A stretch of DNA of 64,000 nucleotides from Amycolatopsis tucumanensis (GTDB lineage: Bacteria > Actinomycetota > Actinomycetes > Mycobacteriales > Pseudonocardiaceae). The stretch's first letter is position 1; each line of letters opens with the position of its first letter. A model generated the notes under the pieces. The model made no database searches. It was not told where the DNA came from and was given only the letters and a program-made list of their open reading frames with translations. Both the position numbers and the translations under genes were made by a program. The DNA is taken from NCBI RefSeq assembly GCF_021654135.1, contig NZ_JAKGSD010000006.1, positions 38,755 to 102,754 of the forward strand. Reading direction: 5' to 3'. Below are positions 1 through 8,075 of this stretch, in pieces.

Positions 1-324
1 CAGGCTGCCCGCCTGCGACACCGTGACCACGTACGCCAGCACGTTGAGCACGATGAGGATCGGCGTGACCACCGGCCGGTGCGAAACCTGGGCGCCGGCG
101 ACCGTGCGCGGCGTGTAGCGCTGGACGTTCTGCTCGCGCCGCCCGGTCTGCACGCAGTCGATGCACTGGTAGCCGACCGAGGCCTCACGCAGGCAGTCCG
201 GGCACGCCGGACGGCCACACCGGACACAGCTGAGCCCGGTGGGGCGCGACGGGTGCCACCAGCAACCGGGCAGGGCCGACTGCTGGGGCGGCTGCGAGGC
301 AGGCGGGTGGGGAGGCATGTTCAC
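1..324 (-). CDS. Rhomboid family intramembrane protease, N-terminal part (runs off window)
   Basis: Only the first 108 codons lie in the window. The protein begins with a Pro/Gln-rich tail, then a Cys-rich zinc-finger-like stretch (Cys33, 36, 41, 44, 54, 57; ends YQCIDC), then a basic linker and the first hydrophobic segment (VVTPILIVLNVLAYVVTVSQ) at the window edge. This B-box-like zinc finger in front of a rhomboid domain is typical of the actinobacterial rhomboid encoded next to ppiA; the catalytic Ser/His lie outside the window. The start is GTG at 324, 4 nt after a GGAGG; ATG at 318 (10 nt spacing) is equally possible. It follows ppiA in the same direction and may be cotranscribed. Identity rests on the N-terminal architecture and the neighbour. 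Confidence 0.7.
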   Translation of the reverse strand, partial: MNMPPHPPASQPPQQSALPGCWWHPSRPTGLSCVRCGRPACPDCLREASVGYQCIDCVQTGRREQNVQRYTPRTVAGAQVSHRPVVTPILIVLNVLAYVVTVSQAGSL

Positions 325-346
325 GATGCCTCCAACCTACCCTGGC

Positions 347-898
347 TCAGCCTGCGCGTTCGATGTCGATCTTCTCGATGACGACGTCCTGCAGCGGCTT
401 GTCCGCCGGGCCGGTCGCGGTGTTCGCGATCGAGTCCACGACGTCGCGCGACTGCTGGTCGGCGACCTCGCCGAAGATCGTGTGCTTGAAGTTCAGGTGC
501 GGCGTCTTTGCCACGGTGATGAAGAACTGCGAGCCGTTGGTGCCCGGTCCCGCGTTCGCCATCGCCAGCAGGTACGGCCGGTCGAACTGGAGTTCGGGGT
601 GGAACTCGTCGCCGAACTGGTAGCCGGGGCCGCCGCGGCCGGTGCCGGTCGGGTCGCCGCCCTGGATCATGAAGCCCGAGATGACGCGGTGGAAGATCGC
701 GCCGTCGTAGAACGGGCCGGAGTTCTCGCCCTTGGCGTTCGGGCGCTGGTACTCCTTCGTGCCCTCCGCGAGGCCGACGAAGTTGGCCACCGTCTTGGGG
801 GCGTGATCAGGGAAAAGGTTGATCCGGATGTCCCCGGCGTTGGTGTGCAGGACGGCGGTCGCCTTCGCACCAACGAGGGATTCACTGCTCTGGGTCAC
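347..898 (-). CDS. ppiA: Cyclophilin-type peptidyl-prolyl cis-trans isomerase
   Basis: Predicted cytoplasmic prolyl isomerase of 183 residues (no signal peptide), the usual length of single-domain bacterial cyclophilins. The family core is intact: FHRVISGFMIQGGDP with catalytic Arg71, the GSQFFIT strand (122-128) and HTIFGEV. The position equivalent to the cyclosporin-contacting Trp is His134, as in many bacterial cyclophilins. The open frame continues upstream, but GTG at 898 is chosen because homology begins just after it; the longer frame would run into the divergent promoter region of cwsA. As in Mycobacterium, ppiA lies next to cwsA near the origin, here divergently. Confidence 0.93.
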   Translation of the reverse strand: MTQSSESLVGAKATAVLHTNAGDIRINLFPDHAPKTVANFVGLAEGTKEYQRPNAKGENSGPFYDGAIFHRVISGFMIQGGDPTGTGRGGPGYQFGDEFHPELQFDRPYLLAMANAGPGTNGSQFFITVAKTPHLNFKHTIFGEVADQQSRDVVDSIANTATGPADKPLQDVVIEKIDIERAG

Positions 899-995
899 CG
901 CTTCATCGTGCCATCCGCAGCGAGATCGGCCGGAAACGGGCAGGATGGTTACGGGGATGGAACGTGAGACGAAACGATTGTCGAGGTGAAAGGCC

Positions 996-1598
996 ATGAC
1001 CCGAGCTGCGGACTCGGTGGGTGAGTCGGTCAAGGCCGGCTTGCTCGGCCTGAGCAAGCGGGCCGTCGAGGTCGGCAAGGCAGGCGCCGAGGTGACCGCT
1101 CAGGCCGCCCATGCGGCCGAGAAACGGCTTTCCGAGAGCACCGAGGAGGCGCGCAAGGAAGCCGCCAAGCGGGGCCGTCAGGCCCGGAAGGACCTGAGCA
1201 GGGCCAGCAAGCAGGCGCGCAAGGAGGCCGCGGCACGGCTCGCCGAGCTGCGCAAGCCCGGCCGCAAGGCCCGCAAGGCCGCGGTGCAGGCCGCGAAGGC
1301 CGCCGGCGAGTCGAAGCGCAAGGCCAAGAAGGACTTCAAGCAGGCGAAGAAGGACTTCCGGGCCGCGCTGGAGGAGGCGAAGCTGGCCGCCAAGGGCACG
1401 AAGAAGAGCCGCAAGTGGCCGCTCTTCCTGGTGCTGGGCGTCCTGGCCGCGGCGGGCGCCGCGGTCGCGCTGCGTGGCAAGCAGGAGCCGCCGGTGGCCA
1501 CCGAGCCGCCGCGCGCCGCGCCGAAGCCGGCCACCCCTGAGTCGACGGCGAACGGCCAGCACGCGCCGAGCCCGTCACCCGCGGAAAAGCAGAACTGA
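996..1598 (+). CDS. cwsA: CwsA-like cell wall synthesis/cell shape membrane protein
   Basis: A 200-residue protein of very biased composition: residues 1-140 are Ala/Lys/Glu-rich and should form long helices or a coiled coil; residues 141-159 (WPLFLVLGVLAAAGAAVAL) are one membrane segment; the tail is Pro/Thr-rich. This matches the layout of CwsA (Rv0008c in M. tuberculosis), a small membrane partner of Wag31/CrgA in polar growth and division, which also lies next to ppiA. A GAGGTG lies 7 nt before the ATG. Composition-biased proteins are hard to assign by motif, so the name relies mainly on gene order and topology. Confidence 0.6.
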   Translation: MTRAADSVGESVKAGLLGLSKRAVEVGKAGAEVTAQAAHAAEKRLSESTEEARKEAAKRGRQARKDLSRASKQARKEAAARLAELRKPGRKARKAAVQAAKAAGESKRKAKKDFKQAKKDFRAALEEAKLAAKGTKKSRKWPLFLVLGVLAAAGAAVALRGKQEPPVATEPPRAAPKPATPESTANGQHAPSPSPAEKQN

Positions 1599-1615
1599 CA
1601 CGTTCCACCGGAGGT

Positions 1616-1640
1616 GCCGCTCGGCTCTGAGCCGAGCGGC
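1616..1640 (+). terminator. Hairpin terminator after cwsA
   Basis: Perfect 11-bp inverted repeat GCCGCTCGGCT / AGCCGAGCGGC around a CTG loop, 18 nt after the cwsA stop. No T tract follows, as is common in high-GC actinobacteria. Confidence 0.6.
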
Positions 1641-1682
1641 GCTTCCGCCTGCGCGGGCGACGTCCGCGGGATGCCCGCACAT

Positions 1683-1734
1683 GCGAAAACGGCCGCTTTC
1701 CCTACTGGTACCGAAGGGAAAACGGCCGCTTCGC
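1683..1734. terminator. Second, imperfect hairpin between convergent genes
   Basis: Two copies of a CGGCCG-containing segment flank TACTGGTACC and can pair as GCGAA...CGGCCG.TTTCCCT with AGGGAAA.CGGCCG..TTCGC, allowing a one-base bulge. It lies between the convergent ends of cwsA and the next leftward gene, so a bidirectional terminator is the simplest reading. Confidence 0.4.
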
Positions 1735-1748
1735 GCGCGTGGCCTGCC

Positions 1749-2201
1749 TCAGGCGGCGGCCGCGTGCTTGTCGATCAGCTTGCCCAGGCGGGGCAGCGCC
1801 TCCTCGACGTTCTTCTTGCCGTTCGGGCGCAGCTTCTCGTAGACCTTCTTGATGCTGTCGCGGCTGCTCTTGGCGGCGCGCGCGTCGGTCACGCCCAGCA
1901 GCGCGTCGGCGGCCTGGTCACCACGGCTGGACAGGTAGGCGCCGAAGTCGCCGCCACCCTGGCCCTTGAAGTCGGCGTAGAACGGCTCGAGCGCGGCGGT
2001 GAAGTCGTCGAGCAGGCTGTCGACGGCGGAGCCGATGATGCCCGGCTTGATCTTCTTGACCGCGGCGAAGCCGGTCTTGATGACGGCGCCGGACACGCCG
2101 CCCTTGTCCGAGACCTCTTCGTCGACCAGCGTCTCCAGGTCGGTCACAACGGCCGGACGCCTGCTGGAGTCGAGCAGGATTTCCTTGAGGGTGTCAGCCA
2201 C
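1749..2201 (-). CDS. Conserved helical protein of unknown function, 150 aa
   Basis: Not recognised with certainty. It starts VADTLKEILLDSSRRP and is Ala/Lys/Asp-rich without a signal peptide or membrane segment. It includes a hydrophobic GVSGAVIKTGFAAVKKIKPG stretch and a repeated pattern of short helices ending in a Lys/His/Ala tail. The start is GTG at 2201 with AAGGA about 9 nt upstream; the frame is open much further but the upstream part is low-complexity and overlaps the gap to the lipoprotein gene. It stands alone between the cwsA terminators and a DUF2020 lipoprotein gene. I infer a soluble cytoplasmic protein; no enzyme motif is visible. Confidence 0.65.
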   Translation of the reverse strand: MADTLKEILLDSSRRPAVVTDLETLVDEEVSDKGGVSGAVIKTGFAAVKKIKPGIIGSAVDSLLDDFTAALEPFYADFKGQGGGDFGAYLSSRGDQAADALLGVTDARAAKSSRDSIKKVYEKLRPNGKKNVEEALPRLGKLIDKHAAAA

Positions 2202-2362
2202 GAATGTCTGTCCTTCTTCACATCGAGGTACACGGGGGGCTTCTCGCAGCCCGTGGCACGGCGCCGGCCGCAGGTCTCGACCGAACGCGTGCTGGTCCTC
2301 CCCCGGCTGCGAGGTGCGATCAGGGTAATACAAGATCAACTTGACACTGCACCCTGGCGGCC

Positions 2363-2878
2363 TTAAAGCCGCGAGATCGCCTGCCGGGCAACGGTTCTCG
2401 CCTTCACCGTCTGTTGCTGATCGGTGGTCACCACGACGGCCGTACCGCCCTTGGCCACGGCATATACCGCGCCGTCCGGTTTCGCTGCGTAACCGCCCTG
2501 CCACCCTGGCGGATCAGTCGCGGGGTTGCTCGTGGCCACCGGGGCCGCCTGGTCGACGATCGCCTTCGCCACCGCCGGATCGCCGGTGTAGACGCGCACG
2601 GTCAGCTGGAGCTTCCCGGAGCGCGCGTAGAAGAAGCACGTCGGGTGCGGCTGGTCGGCGGAGACCTCCACCTTCGACACCCGCTGCCCGTTGGCGTCCG
2701 CGACGAACGAGTTCTCCAGGTACGGGCAGGGCGCGGCACGGGCCGGCGTGGGCTCCGGCGGCAGCTGCACGGCGGTCGTCGCCGGCGCGCTCGGGGACGG
2801 CGGCGTCTCCGGAGCCTGCTGGGCGGCACAACCGGCCAACGCGGCGGCCGCGATCAGGGCGGGCAGAACTCGTCGCAT
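2363..2878 (-). CDS. DUF2020-type lipoprotein
   Basis: A 171-residue predicted lipoprotein. Residues 1-16 form a lipoprotein signal peptide ending in the lipobox LAGC, so Cys17 would be lipidated and the mature protein anchored outside the membrane. A Pro/Thr linker follows, then a domain beginning APCPYLENSFVADANGQRV with two Cys (CPYL and TCFFYARSG) that could form a disulfide, and a C-terminal AVVVTTDQQQTVKARTVA strand-helix. This resembles the DUF2020 lipoproteins of mycobacteria and relatives, whose role is unknown. ATG at 2878 gives a normal signal peptide; an in-frame TTG 15 nt upstream is less likely. Divergent from the carboxypeptidase gene. Confidence 0.75.
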   Translation of the reverse strand: MRRVLPALIAAAALAGCAAQQAPETPPSPSAPATTAVQLPPEPTPARAAPCPYLENSFVADANGQRVSKVEVSADQPHPTCFFYARSGKLQLTVRVYTGDPAVAKAIVDQAAPVATSNPATDPPGWQGGYAAKPDGAVYAVAKGGTAVVVTTDQQQTVKARTVARQAISRL

Positions 2879-2977
2879 AACCCGATCAGTCAACCACCCG
2901 GCGCCCGCCGGGTTGTGGCGGGCGCGCCGCTACAGCAGGGTAGAAGGCACTACTCTACGTGTTCGTTCGGAGGCGAA

Positions 2978-4009
2978 ATGTATTCACGTCGGGCCGCCGG
3001 TGGCGTGCTCGCCCTGGTGACCGGAGCCGCCCTGCTGGCCGGGACCGCGCCCGCGCAGGCCGTCGCGGCCGAATTCCCGGCCGGCGACGAGGGCTACCAC
3101 ACCTACGCCGAGGTCACGACGGAACTGCAGAAGGCGACCGCGAACCACCCGGACATCGCGGTGCTCTCCAGCGTGGGCAAGTCCTACGAGGGCCGCGAGC
3201 TGAACCTGGTGAAGATCAGCGACAACGCCGCCGCCGACGAGGGCGAGCCCGAGGTGCTGTTCACCTGCAACCAGCACGCCCGCGAGCACCTGACCACCGA
3301 GATGTGCCTGCACATCGTGCAGCGCTTCACCGACGGCTACGCGACCGACCCGCACATCCGCTCGCTGGTCGACGGCCACGTGATCTGGGTGATCCCGAAC
3401 GTCAACCCGGACGGCTCGGAGTACGACATCTCGGACACCGACTACAAGTACTGGCGCAAGAACCGCAGGCCCGTGGACGGCGGCAAGATCGGCACCGACC
3501 TCAACCGCAACTGGGGCTACAAGTGGGGCTGCTGCGACGGCTCCAGCACGCGGCCCGCCTCGGACACCTACCGCGGCCCGTCGGCCTTCTCCGAGCCGGA
3601 GACGCAGGCCGTGTCGAGGTTCGTCGACTCCCGCGCGGCGGGCGGGAAGCAGCGGATCAAGGCGCACATCGACTTCCACACCTACTCCGAGCTGGTGCTC
3701 TGGCCGTTCGGGCACACCGAGGAGGACATCGGCGAGGGCATGACGGCCGAGGACAACGCCCGCTTCCGCGACATCGGACAGCGCATGGCGGCGACCAACG
3801 GGTACACCGCCCAGCAGTCCAGCGATCTCTACGTCACCGACGGTGACATCAACGACTGGATGTGGGGCACCCACAAGATCCTGACGTTCACCTTCGAGAT
3901 GTACCCGACGAGCCCGTTCCCCGGCTTCTACCCGCCGGACGAGGACATCGTGCGGGAGACGACCCGCAACGACGCGGCCGTGGACATCCTGATCTCCGAG
4001 GCGCGCTAG
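2978..4009 (+). CDS. Secreted M14 zinc carboxypeptidase
   Basis: A 343-residue secreted metallocarboxypeptidase of family M14 (carboxypeptidase A/T type), cleaving C-terminal residues from peptides. A signal peptide ends near AQA-VAA (about residue 31). Zinc ligands are visible: His100 and Glu103 in NQHAREH, and His234 in HIDFHTY; the catalytic Glu is Glu307 in FTFEMYP and the substrate carboxylate-binding Arg is in DLNRNWG (Arg177). No propeptide or C-terminal binding module is evident; a short segment before the catalytic domain (YHTYAEVTTELQ) matches the normal start of the domain. A GGAGG lies 4 nt upstream of the ATG. Likely used for extracellular peptide nutrition. Confidence 0.93.
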   Translation: MYSRRAAGGVLALVTGAALLAGTAPAQAVAAEFPAGDEGYHTYAEVTTELQKATANHPDIAVLSSVGKSYEGRELNLVKISDNAAADEGEPEVLFTCNQHAREHLTTEMCLHIVQRFTDGYATDPHIRSLVDGHVIWVIPNVNPDGSEYDISDTDYKYWRKNRRPVDGGKIGTDLNRNWGYKWGCCDGSSTRPASDTYRGPSAFSEPETQAVSRFVDSRAAGGKQRIKAHIDFHTYSELVLWPFGHTEEDIGEGMTAEDNARFRDIGQRMAATNGYTAQQSSDLYVTDGDINDWMWGTHKILTFTFEMYPTSPFPGFYPPDEDIVRETTRNDAAVDILISEAR

Positions 4010-4042
4010 ACAATCGATCCAGGTTTTGTACATCATGCCCAG

Positions 4043-4672
4043 GTGACCGATGCCGACGCGGTGCTCTCCGCGCTCCGACCCGTGCTCGACGGCCTGGCCG
4101 CCACCTTCGGCGGCAACTGCGAGGTCGTCCTGCACGACTACCGGCGGCCGGAGGGCTCCGTCGTCGCCGTCGCGGGCGAGGTCACCGGCCGCGCCCCCGG
4201 CGGCTCGATGAGCGAGCTGGGGCTGAGCCTGCTCAAGCAGGGCCGCGACGCGCGCGACCAGATCAACTACCTGACGCGCACCCCGGCCGGGCGCGTGATC
4301 AAGGCCTCCACGATGCTGCTGCGCGACCGCGACGGCGAGGTGTTCGGGGCGCTGTGCGTGAACCTGGACGTGACCGACCTGCGGCACGCGGCCGTGCTGC
4401 TCGGCGAGCTGGCGGCGGTGACCGCGCTGCCCGACGCGACCACGACGTTCACCAACGACGTCGGGCAGCTGATCCGCGCGGTCGTGGCCGAGGAGGAGCT
4501 GAAGCTCGGCCGTCCGGTGAGCCGCATGACGCGCGCCGAGCGGCTGGACCTGTTCCGGGCCCTCGACGAGCGCGGGCTGTTCGCGCTGCAGAAGGCCGTG
4601 CCAGAGGTGGCGGCCGCGCTGGGGATCTCCCGCGCGTCGGCCTACAACCACCTGGCCGAGATCAGGTCCTAG
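4043..4672 (+). CDS. YheO/DauR-type PAS-HTH transcriptional regulator
   Basis: 209 residues: an N-terminal YheO-like PAS domain (about 1-115, GGNCEVVLHDYRRPEGSVVA and a DGEVFGALCVNLDVTDLR strand pair) and a C-terminal helix-turn-helix (LGISRASAYNHLAEIR). Family members such as DauR control D-amino-acid or other catabolic operons, but no such operon is adjacent. It starts with GTG at 4043, with no good ribosome-binding site; a TACATCAT element 8 nt upstream suggests the mRNA could be leaderless. Its last 11 bases overlap the 3' end of the convergent methyltransferase gene. Confidence 0.8.
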   Translation: MTDADAVLSALRPVLDGLAATFGGNCEVVLHDYRRPEGSVVAVAGEVTGRAPGGSMSELGLSLLKQGRDARDQINYLTRTPAGRVIKASTMLLRDRDGEVFGALCVNLDVTDLRHAAVLLGELAAVTALPDATTTFTNDVGQLIRAVVAEEELKLGRPVSRMTRAERLDLFRALDERGLFALQKAVPEVAAALGISRASAYNHLAEIRS

Positions 4673-5540
4673 GCGGCAGGCCGAAGACGTTCCACGGCGG
4701 GCGCGGGGTGTCCAGCGCCTCGTCGTCGTGGATCGGTTTCGCGTTGCCACGGAACCGGTCCAGCTCCTCGCCGCCTGTGACGCGGGCCGGGAAGGCCGCG
4801 GACGCGGCGCGGCGGGTGATCTCGTCGACGGGCAGGTCCGCGCGCGAGGCGACCAGCACGACGTTGCCGAACCGCCGCCCGCGCAGCACGCCCGAGTCGG
4901 CGAGCATCACGACGTGCGGGAACACGGCGCCGATGGTGGCGACGACCCGGCGGGCGAACTTCAGGCCCGGCCCGTCGGCGACGTTGATCAGGTACGTGCC
5001 CGCCGGCCGCAGCACCCGCGCGACGTCGGTGGTGAACTCCAGGGTCGCCACGTCGCCCGGCATCTTCGCGCGCTGGAAGACGTCCGCGACGACCAGGTCG
5101 GCCGAGTCGTCGCGGCGCGTTGCGACGCCCTCGCGGCCGTCGGAGATGCGCACCCGCAGGTTCGGGACCGCGCGCAGGTCGAGCTGTTCGCGGACGAGGT
5201 CGATGAGCGGCTCGTCGGCGTCGAAGACGAGCTGCCGCGAGCCGGGCCGCGTGGCCGCGATGTAGCGCGGCACGGTGCAGCCCGCGCCGCCGAGATGCAG
5301 CGCCTCCAGCGGGCCGCCGGCGAGGCAGTCGATCACGTCGCCGATGCGCCGCACGTACTCGAACTCCAGGTGCGTCGGATCGTCCAAGTCCACATAGGAC
5401 TGCGCGACCTCGTCGACGGTCAGGAGCCAGGCGTTGGGGCGGTCGGCGTCGGCGAGCAACTCGGCGAGTCCGAAGCGGACCGGGTAGCGGCCTGGAATCG
5501 GTCGGGCGGCGCCGCGCCGCTTCGTGCCTCTGCCTGCCAT
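4662..5540 (-). CDS. Spermidine-synthase-like SAM-dependent methyltransferase
   Basis: A 292-residue Rossmann-fold protein of the fused spermidine-synthase-like family. A SAM/decarboxy-SAM binding loop is seen in LHLGGAGCTVPRYIA (about 81-95), followed by the acidic strand end LVFDADEPLIDL and ISDGREGV, DLVVADVFQ. It lacks membrane segments and the N-terminal beta-hairpin domain of true SpeE, so polyamine synthesis is unlikely; the substrate is unknown. The N-terminus is basic (MAGRGTKRRG). Convergent and 11-bp overlapping with the YheO-type regulator; 10 bp upstream of the end of the membrane-protein cluster in the same direction. Confidence 0.8.
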   Translation of the reverse strand: MAGRGTKRRGAARPIPGRYPVRFGLAELLADADRPNAWLLTVDEVAQSYVDLDDPTHLEFEYVRRIGDVIDCLAGGPLEALHLGGAGCTVPRYIAATRPGSRQLVFDADEPLIDLVREQLDLRAVPNLRVRISDGREGVATRRDDSADLVVADVFQRAKMPGDVATLEFTTDVARVLRPAGTYLINVADGPGLKFARRVVATIGAVFPHVVMLADSGVLRGRRFGNVVLVASRADLPVDEITRRAASAAFPARVTGGEELDRFRGNAKPIHDDEALDTPRPPWNVFGLPPRT

Positions 5541-5550
5541 TGCCGCAACT

Positions 5551-6387
5551 CTACGTGACGCGACGGCAGCGTTCGCTCAGCGCGTCGACCCGCTTGGCCA
5601 GCGCGTTGTAGTCCGCCTCGGTGCGGGCGTCCGGGATGTCGTCCAGCAACCGCACGTAGTCGTTGATGATCGAGGCGGGGTGCCGTCCGTCGAGGTCGAT
5701 GATCTGCTGGGCCAGCACGGCGGCTCCGGCGTTGAGCCTGCTGCGGGCGTCGCCTTCCGCCGTCCGCTGTTCCTGCACGCGGATCGCGAGCCGGGCGGCG
5801 CGCCGGGCCGCGAGGTTGAGACCGACCGCGCCGAGCACGACGGCCAGCACCGCGGCTCCGGCGATGAGGAACCTCGGCAGCGGCGCGCTGACCTCACGCG
5901 CGCCGTCCGGGACGGTGCCAGCGCGGACGAGCAGGTCGTAGTTCACCGCGGCGACCTTGATCGCCTCCAACGGCCGGTCGGCGAACTGGTCGATGCCGCG
6001 CTTGATGATCTGTTCGGCCACGAAGGCCTTGCCGAAGTTTTCGTCGTCGCGGTCGGGCAGGAGCGCGCAGCCGTAGGTGTCGTACTCGTCGCCGTCCTGG
6101 CTGAGCAGCAGGACGAGGTTGCCGTCGGCGGCGCGCTCGACGTCGTCACAGCCTTCGCGGAGGTCCGCGCCGGGTTCGTCGAGGATGACGACGAGCCGCC
6201 GGTTGCCGATGACCCGTTCCGCCGCGGCCTCGTCGAGGTCCACCCCGTCCGCGACGTACACCGAGGACGTGCGCACGTCGCGGGCCATGGCGCCGTCGAA
6301 GATCCCGCCGGTCCACAGTGCCCAGAGCGCGAAGGCGAAGCAGACGACGGTGGCGATGCCGAAGGTGCTGCGGAAGAACTTCGTCAT
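5551..6387 (-). CDS. Membrane protein of unknown function (third gene of cluster)
   Basis: 278 residues, not recognised. A membrane segment near the N-terminus (TVVCFAFALWALWTGG) is followed by an extracytoplasmic domain of about 140 residues (SSVYVADGVDLDEAAAERV, RRLVVILDEPGADLREGCDD, with two Cys), a second membrane segment (FLIAGAAVLAVVLGAVGLNL) and a basic, helical cytoplasmic tail. The outer domain has the strand pattern VYVAD...VVILD, loosely reminiscent of TPM-like domains, but this is only a guess. Its ATG overlaps the stop of the upstream gene by 4 bp, so translation is probably coupled. Confidence 0.7.
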   Translation of the reverse strand: MTKFFRSTFGIATVVCFAFALWALWTGGIFDGAMARDVRTSSVYVADGVDLDEAAAERVIGNRRLVVILDEPGADLREGCDDVERAADGNLVLLLSQDGDEYDTYGCALLPDRDDENFGKAFVAEQIIKRGIDQFADRPLEAIKVAAVNYDLLVRAGTVPDGAREVSAPLPRFLIAGAAVLAVVLGAVGLNLAARRAARLAIRVQEQRTAEGDARSRLNAGAAVLAQQIIDLDGRHPASIINDYVRLLDDIPDARTEADYNALAKRVDALSERCRRVT

Positions 6388-7709
6388 GCCAGCCTGCCCC
6401 GGAGGTAGACAGCGGGCCGGTACTCCCGGCGCTTCAGGGTCTTCGCCACGTGGTCGAGTTCGGCCTCGGCGTCGTCGAGGAGTGCGGCGACGTGCTGGTC
6501 CGGCAGCTTCTGGGCGACGGCTTCCCGCGCGGACTGGAGGGTGGCGATCGCCCTGGTCAGCGCGGGGTCGGTGGTGTCACCGGTGAGGCCGGAGACCTCG
6601 ATGGCCAGCGCGGTGAGGCCGGCCATCCGCACACCCGCGCCCGACCGCCGTTGCGCGGCCGTGCGCACCGCCCGCGCCGTCAGGACCAGGAAGACCACCG
6701 CGCAGGCCGCGAAGATCCACGGCAGCGCGGGCAGCGCGACCCGGACGGGGTCGAACGGCTGGTACGGCAGGGGGCGGTCGAACAGGCCCGCGTAGCGGAC
6801 GTCGGTGACGCGGTCGAGGTAGGCGCCGAGGATGTTGCGCTGCGGGTAGGCGTAGAGGCTGAGCCGGTCGCTGTACTGGCCGTAGAAGCTGGCCGCCGCG
6901 ACCTCGGCGAAGTCGGCGGCCTGCGGCCCGTGGTACTCGACCCACTCGCCGACCATGACGACGATCGGCTTGTCCGGGAAGACGCTGGTCAACGCGGTGC
7001 CGTAGTCCGGGATGGGCTGCCCGGCCTGCTGCCGCGGGAGGACGACGAACAGCGCGCCGTTCGGGAAGGCGTCGGCCGCGGAGGGGATGTCGGTCATGCC
7101 GTGCACGCCGGTGGCGCGCAGGTCCGCGACGACGGGTTCGAGCTCGGCGGCGGTCGGCTGGCGGTACCGGATGGTGTCGGTGTCGGATGGTTCGGGCCGG
7201 TCCTGGATGTGGGCGATCAGGAAGAGCAGCAGGTCGGTGACGTCACCGGCGGCGAACTGGGCGCGCCAGCCGGTGAGCCGGTCGGCGACGACCTGGCCGG
7301 GGTCGCCGGTGACCTGGGTGCCCATGATCGTGATGTTCGCGTTGTCGACGTCCCGGACTCGGTCGCGCTCGGCCTTGTCCAGCCCGGGCGGGGCGACGAG
7401 GATGCGGACGTCGGTGGCGCCGAGCGCCGCGCGGACCTGCTGTTCGTCCCACTGCGCGATCGAACCGGGCAGGCGGGTGACCGGGTTGGCGGCGACGAGC
7501 GCGGTCATCTCCTCCACGGAGGGGACGGTGGTGTCGCTGAGCTCGCCGGCCTCGCCCTCGCGGATGGGTTCGGTTTGCGTCGGCGACTGCCCGTAGCTGA
7601 CGTCGAAGGCCTGCCCCTGGGCGACGAGGAAGACGACGAGAACGCCGATCGCGGCGGCGAGGCAGCCCCAGCGCAGCCATTCGAGCCCGCGCTTCACGCG
7701 TCGCGCCAC
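6384..7709 (-). CDS. Membrane protein of unknown function (second gene of cluster)
   Basis: 441 residues, not recognised. It has an N-terminal membrane segment (CLAAAIGVLVVFLVAQG), a large extracytoplasmic domain (about 35-320) with repeated strand-helix units (DVRILVAPPG, ANITIMGTQV, NGALFVVLPRQ, KPIVVMVGEW), a second membrane segment (ALPWIFAACAVVFLVLTA) and a helical cytoplasmic tail. The topology repeats that of the downstream gene, suggesting partners or distant paralogues. The ATG overlaps the upstream small-protein gene by 16 bp and its stop overlaps the next start by 4 bp: a three-gene operon. Confidence 0.7.
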   Translation of the reverse strand: MARRVKRGLEWLRWGCLAAAIGVLVVFLVAQGQAFDVSYGQSPTQTEPIREGEAGELSDTTVPSVEEMTALVAANPVTRLPGSIAQWDEQQVRAALGATDVRILVAPPGLDKAERDRVRDVDNANITIMGTQVTGDPGQVVADRLTGWRAQFAAGDVTDLLLFLIAHIQDRPEPSDTDTIRYRQPTAAELEPVVADLRATGVHGMTDIPSAADAFPNGALFVVLPRQQAGQPIPDYGTALTSVFPDKPIVVMVGEWVEYHGPQAADFAEVAAASFYGQYSDRLSLYAYPQRNILGAYLDRVTDVRYAGLFDRPLPYQPFDPVRVALPALPWIFAACAVVFLVLTARAVRTAAQRRSGAGVRMAGLTALAIEVSGLTGDTTDPALTRAIATLQSAREAVAQKLPDQHVAALLDDAEAELDHVAKTLKRREYRPAVYLRGRLA

Positions 7710-7993
7710 AGCTGATCGGCCCGGCGGGCGGCGTGCTCGGCGGTCTCGGCCGCGCCGGTGCCGCCACCGTCGGCGAGCAGGCGCTCCGCCTTGGCGAGGA
7801 GATGCTCGGCCTCCTCGACGTCGGTCCGGGCGGCATCACGACTGATCTGCGCCCTGACGACAGCCGCCCGCGCCGACGACCAAGCGGTGCCGGTGGAGCG
7901 GCGCCGGTCGCGCCACCGCGGAAGCAAGACGACACCACCGCCCGCGAGGACGAGCACCACGGCAGCGGCGAGCCAGACGGCCAAGGAGGACAA
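7694..7993 (-). CDS. Small single-pass membrane protein (first gene of cluster)
   Basis: 99 residues, not recognised. An N-terminal membrane helix (LAVWLAAAVVLVLAGGGVVLL) is followed by a basic RWRDRRR stop-transfer and an Ala/Arg/Glu-rich helical cytoplasmic tail. Start codon is TTG at 7993 with only a weak upstream GGGG; another TTG lies three codons on. It overlaps the following gene by 16 bp. The cytoplasmic helical tail resembles those of the next two products, so the three may form one membrane complex (inference). Confidence 0.6.
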   Translation of the reverse strand: MSSLAVWLAAAVVLVLAGGGVVLLPRWRDRRRSTGTAWSSARAAVVRAQISRDAARTDVEEAEHLLAKAERLLADGGGTGAAETAEHAARRADQLWRDA

Positions 7994-8075
7994 GGGAACC
8001 CCAGCGGATCAGGTGATCAACGAGCCCTGATTGTCCATGATCGGAAGGCCGGGCGCGACAGGTTCACCCAAGATG

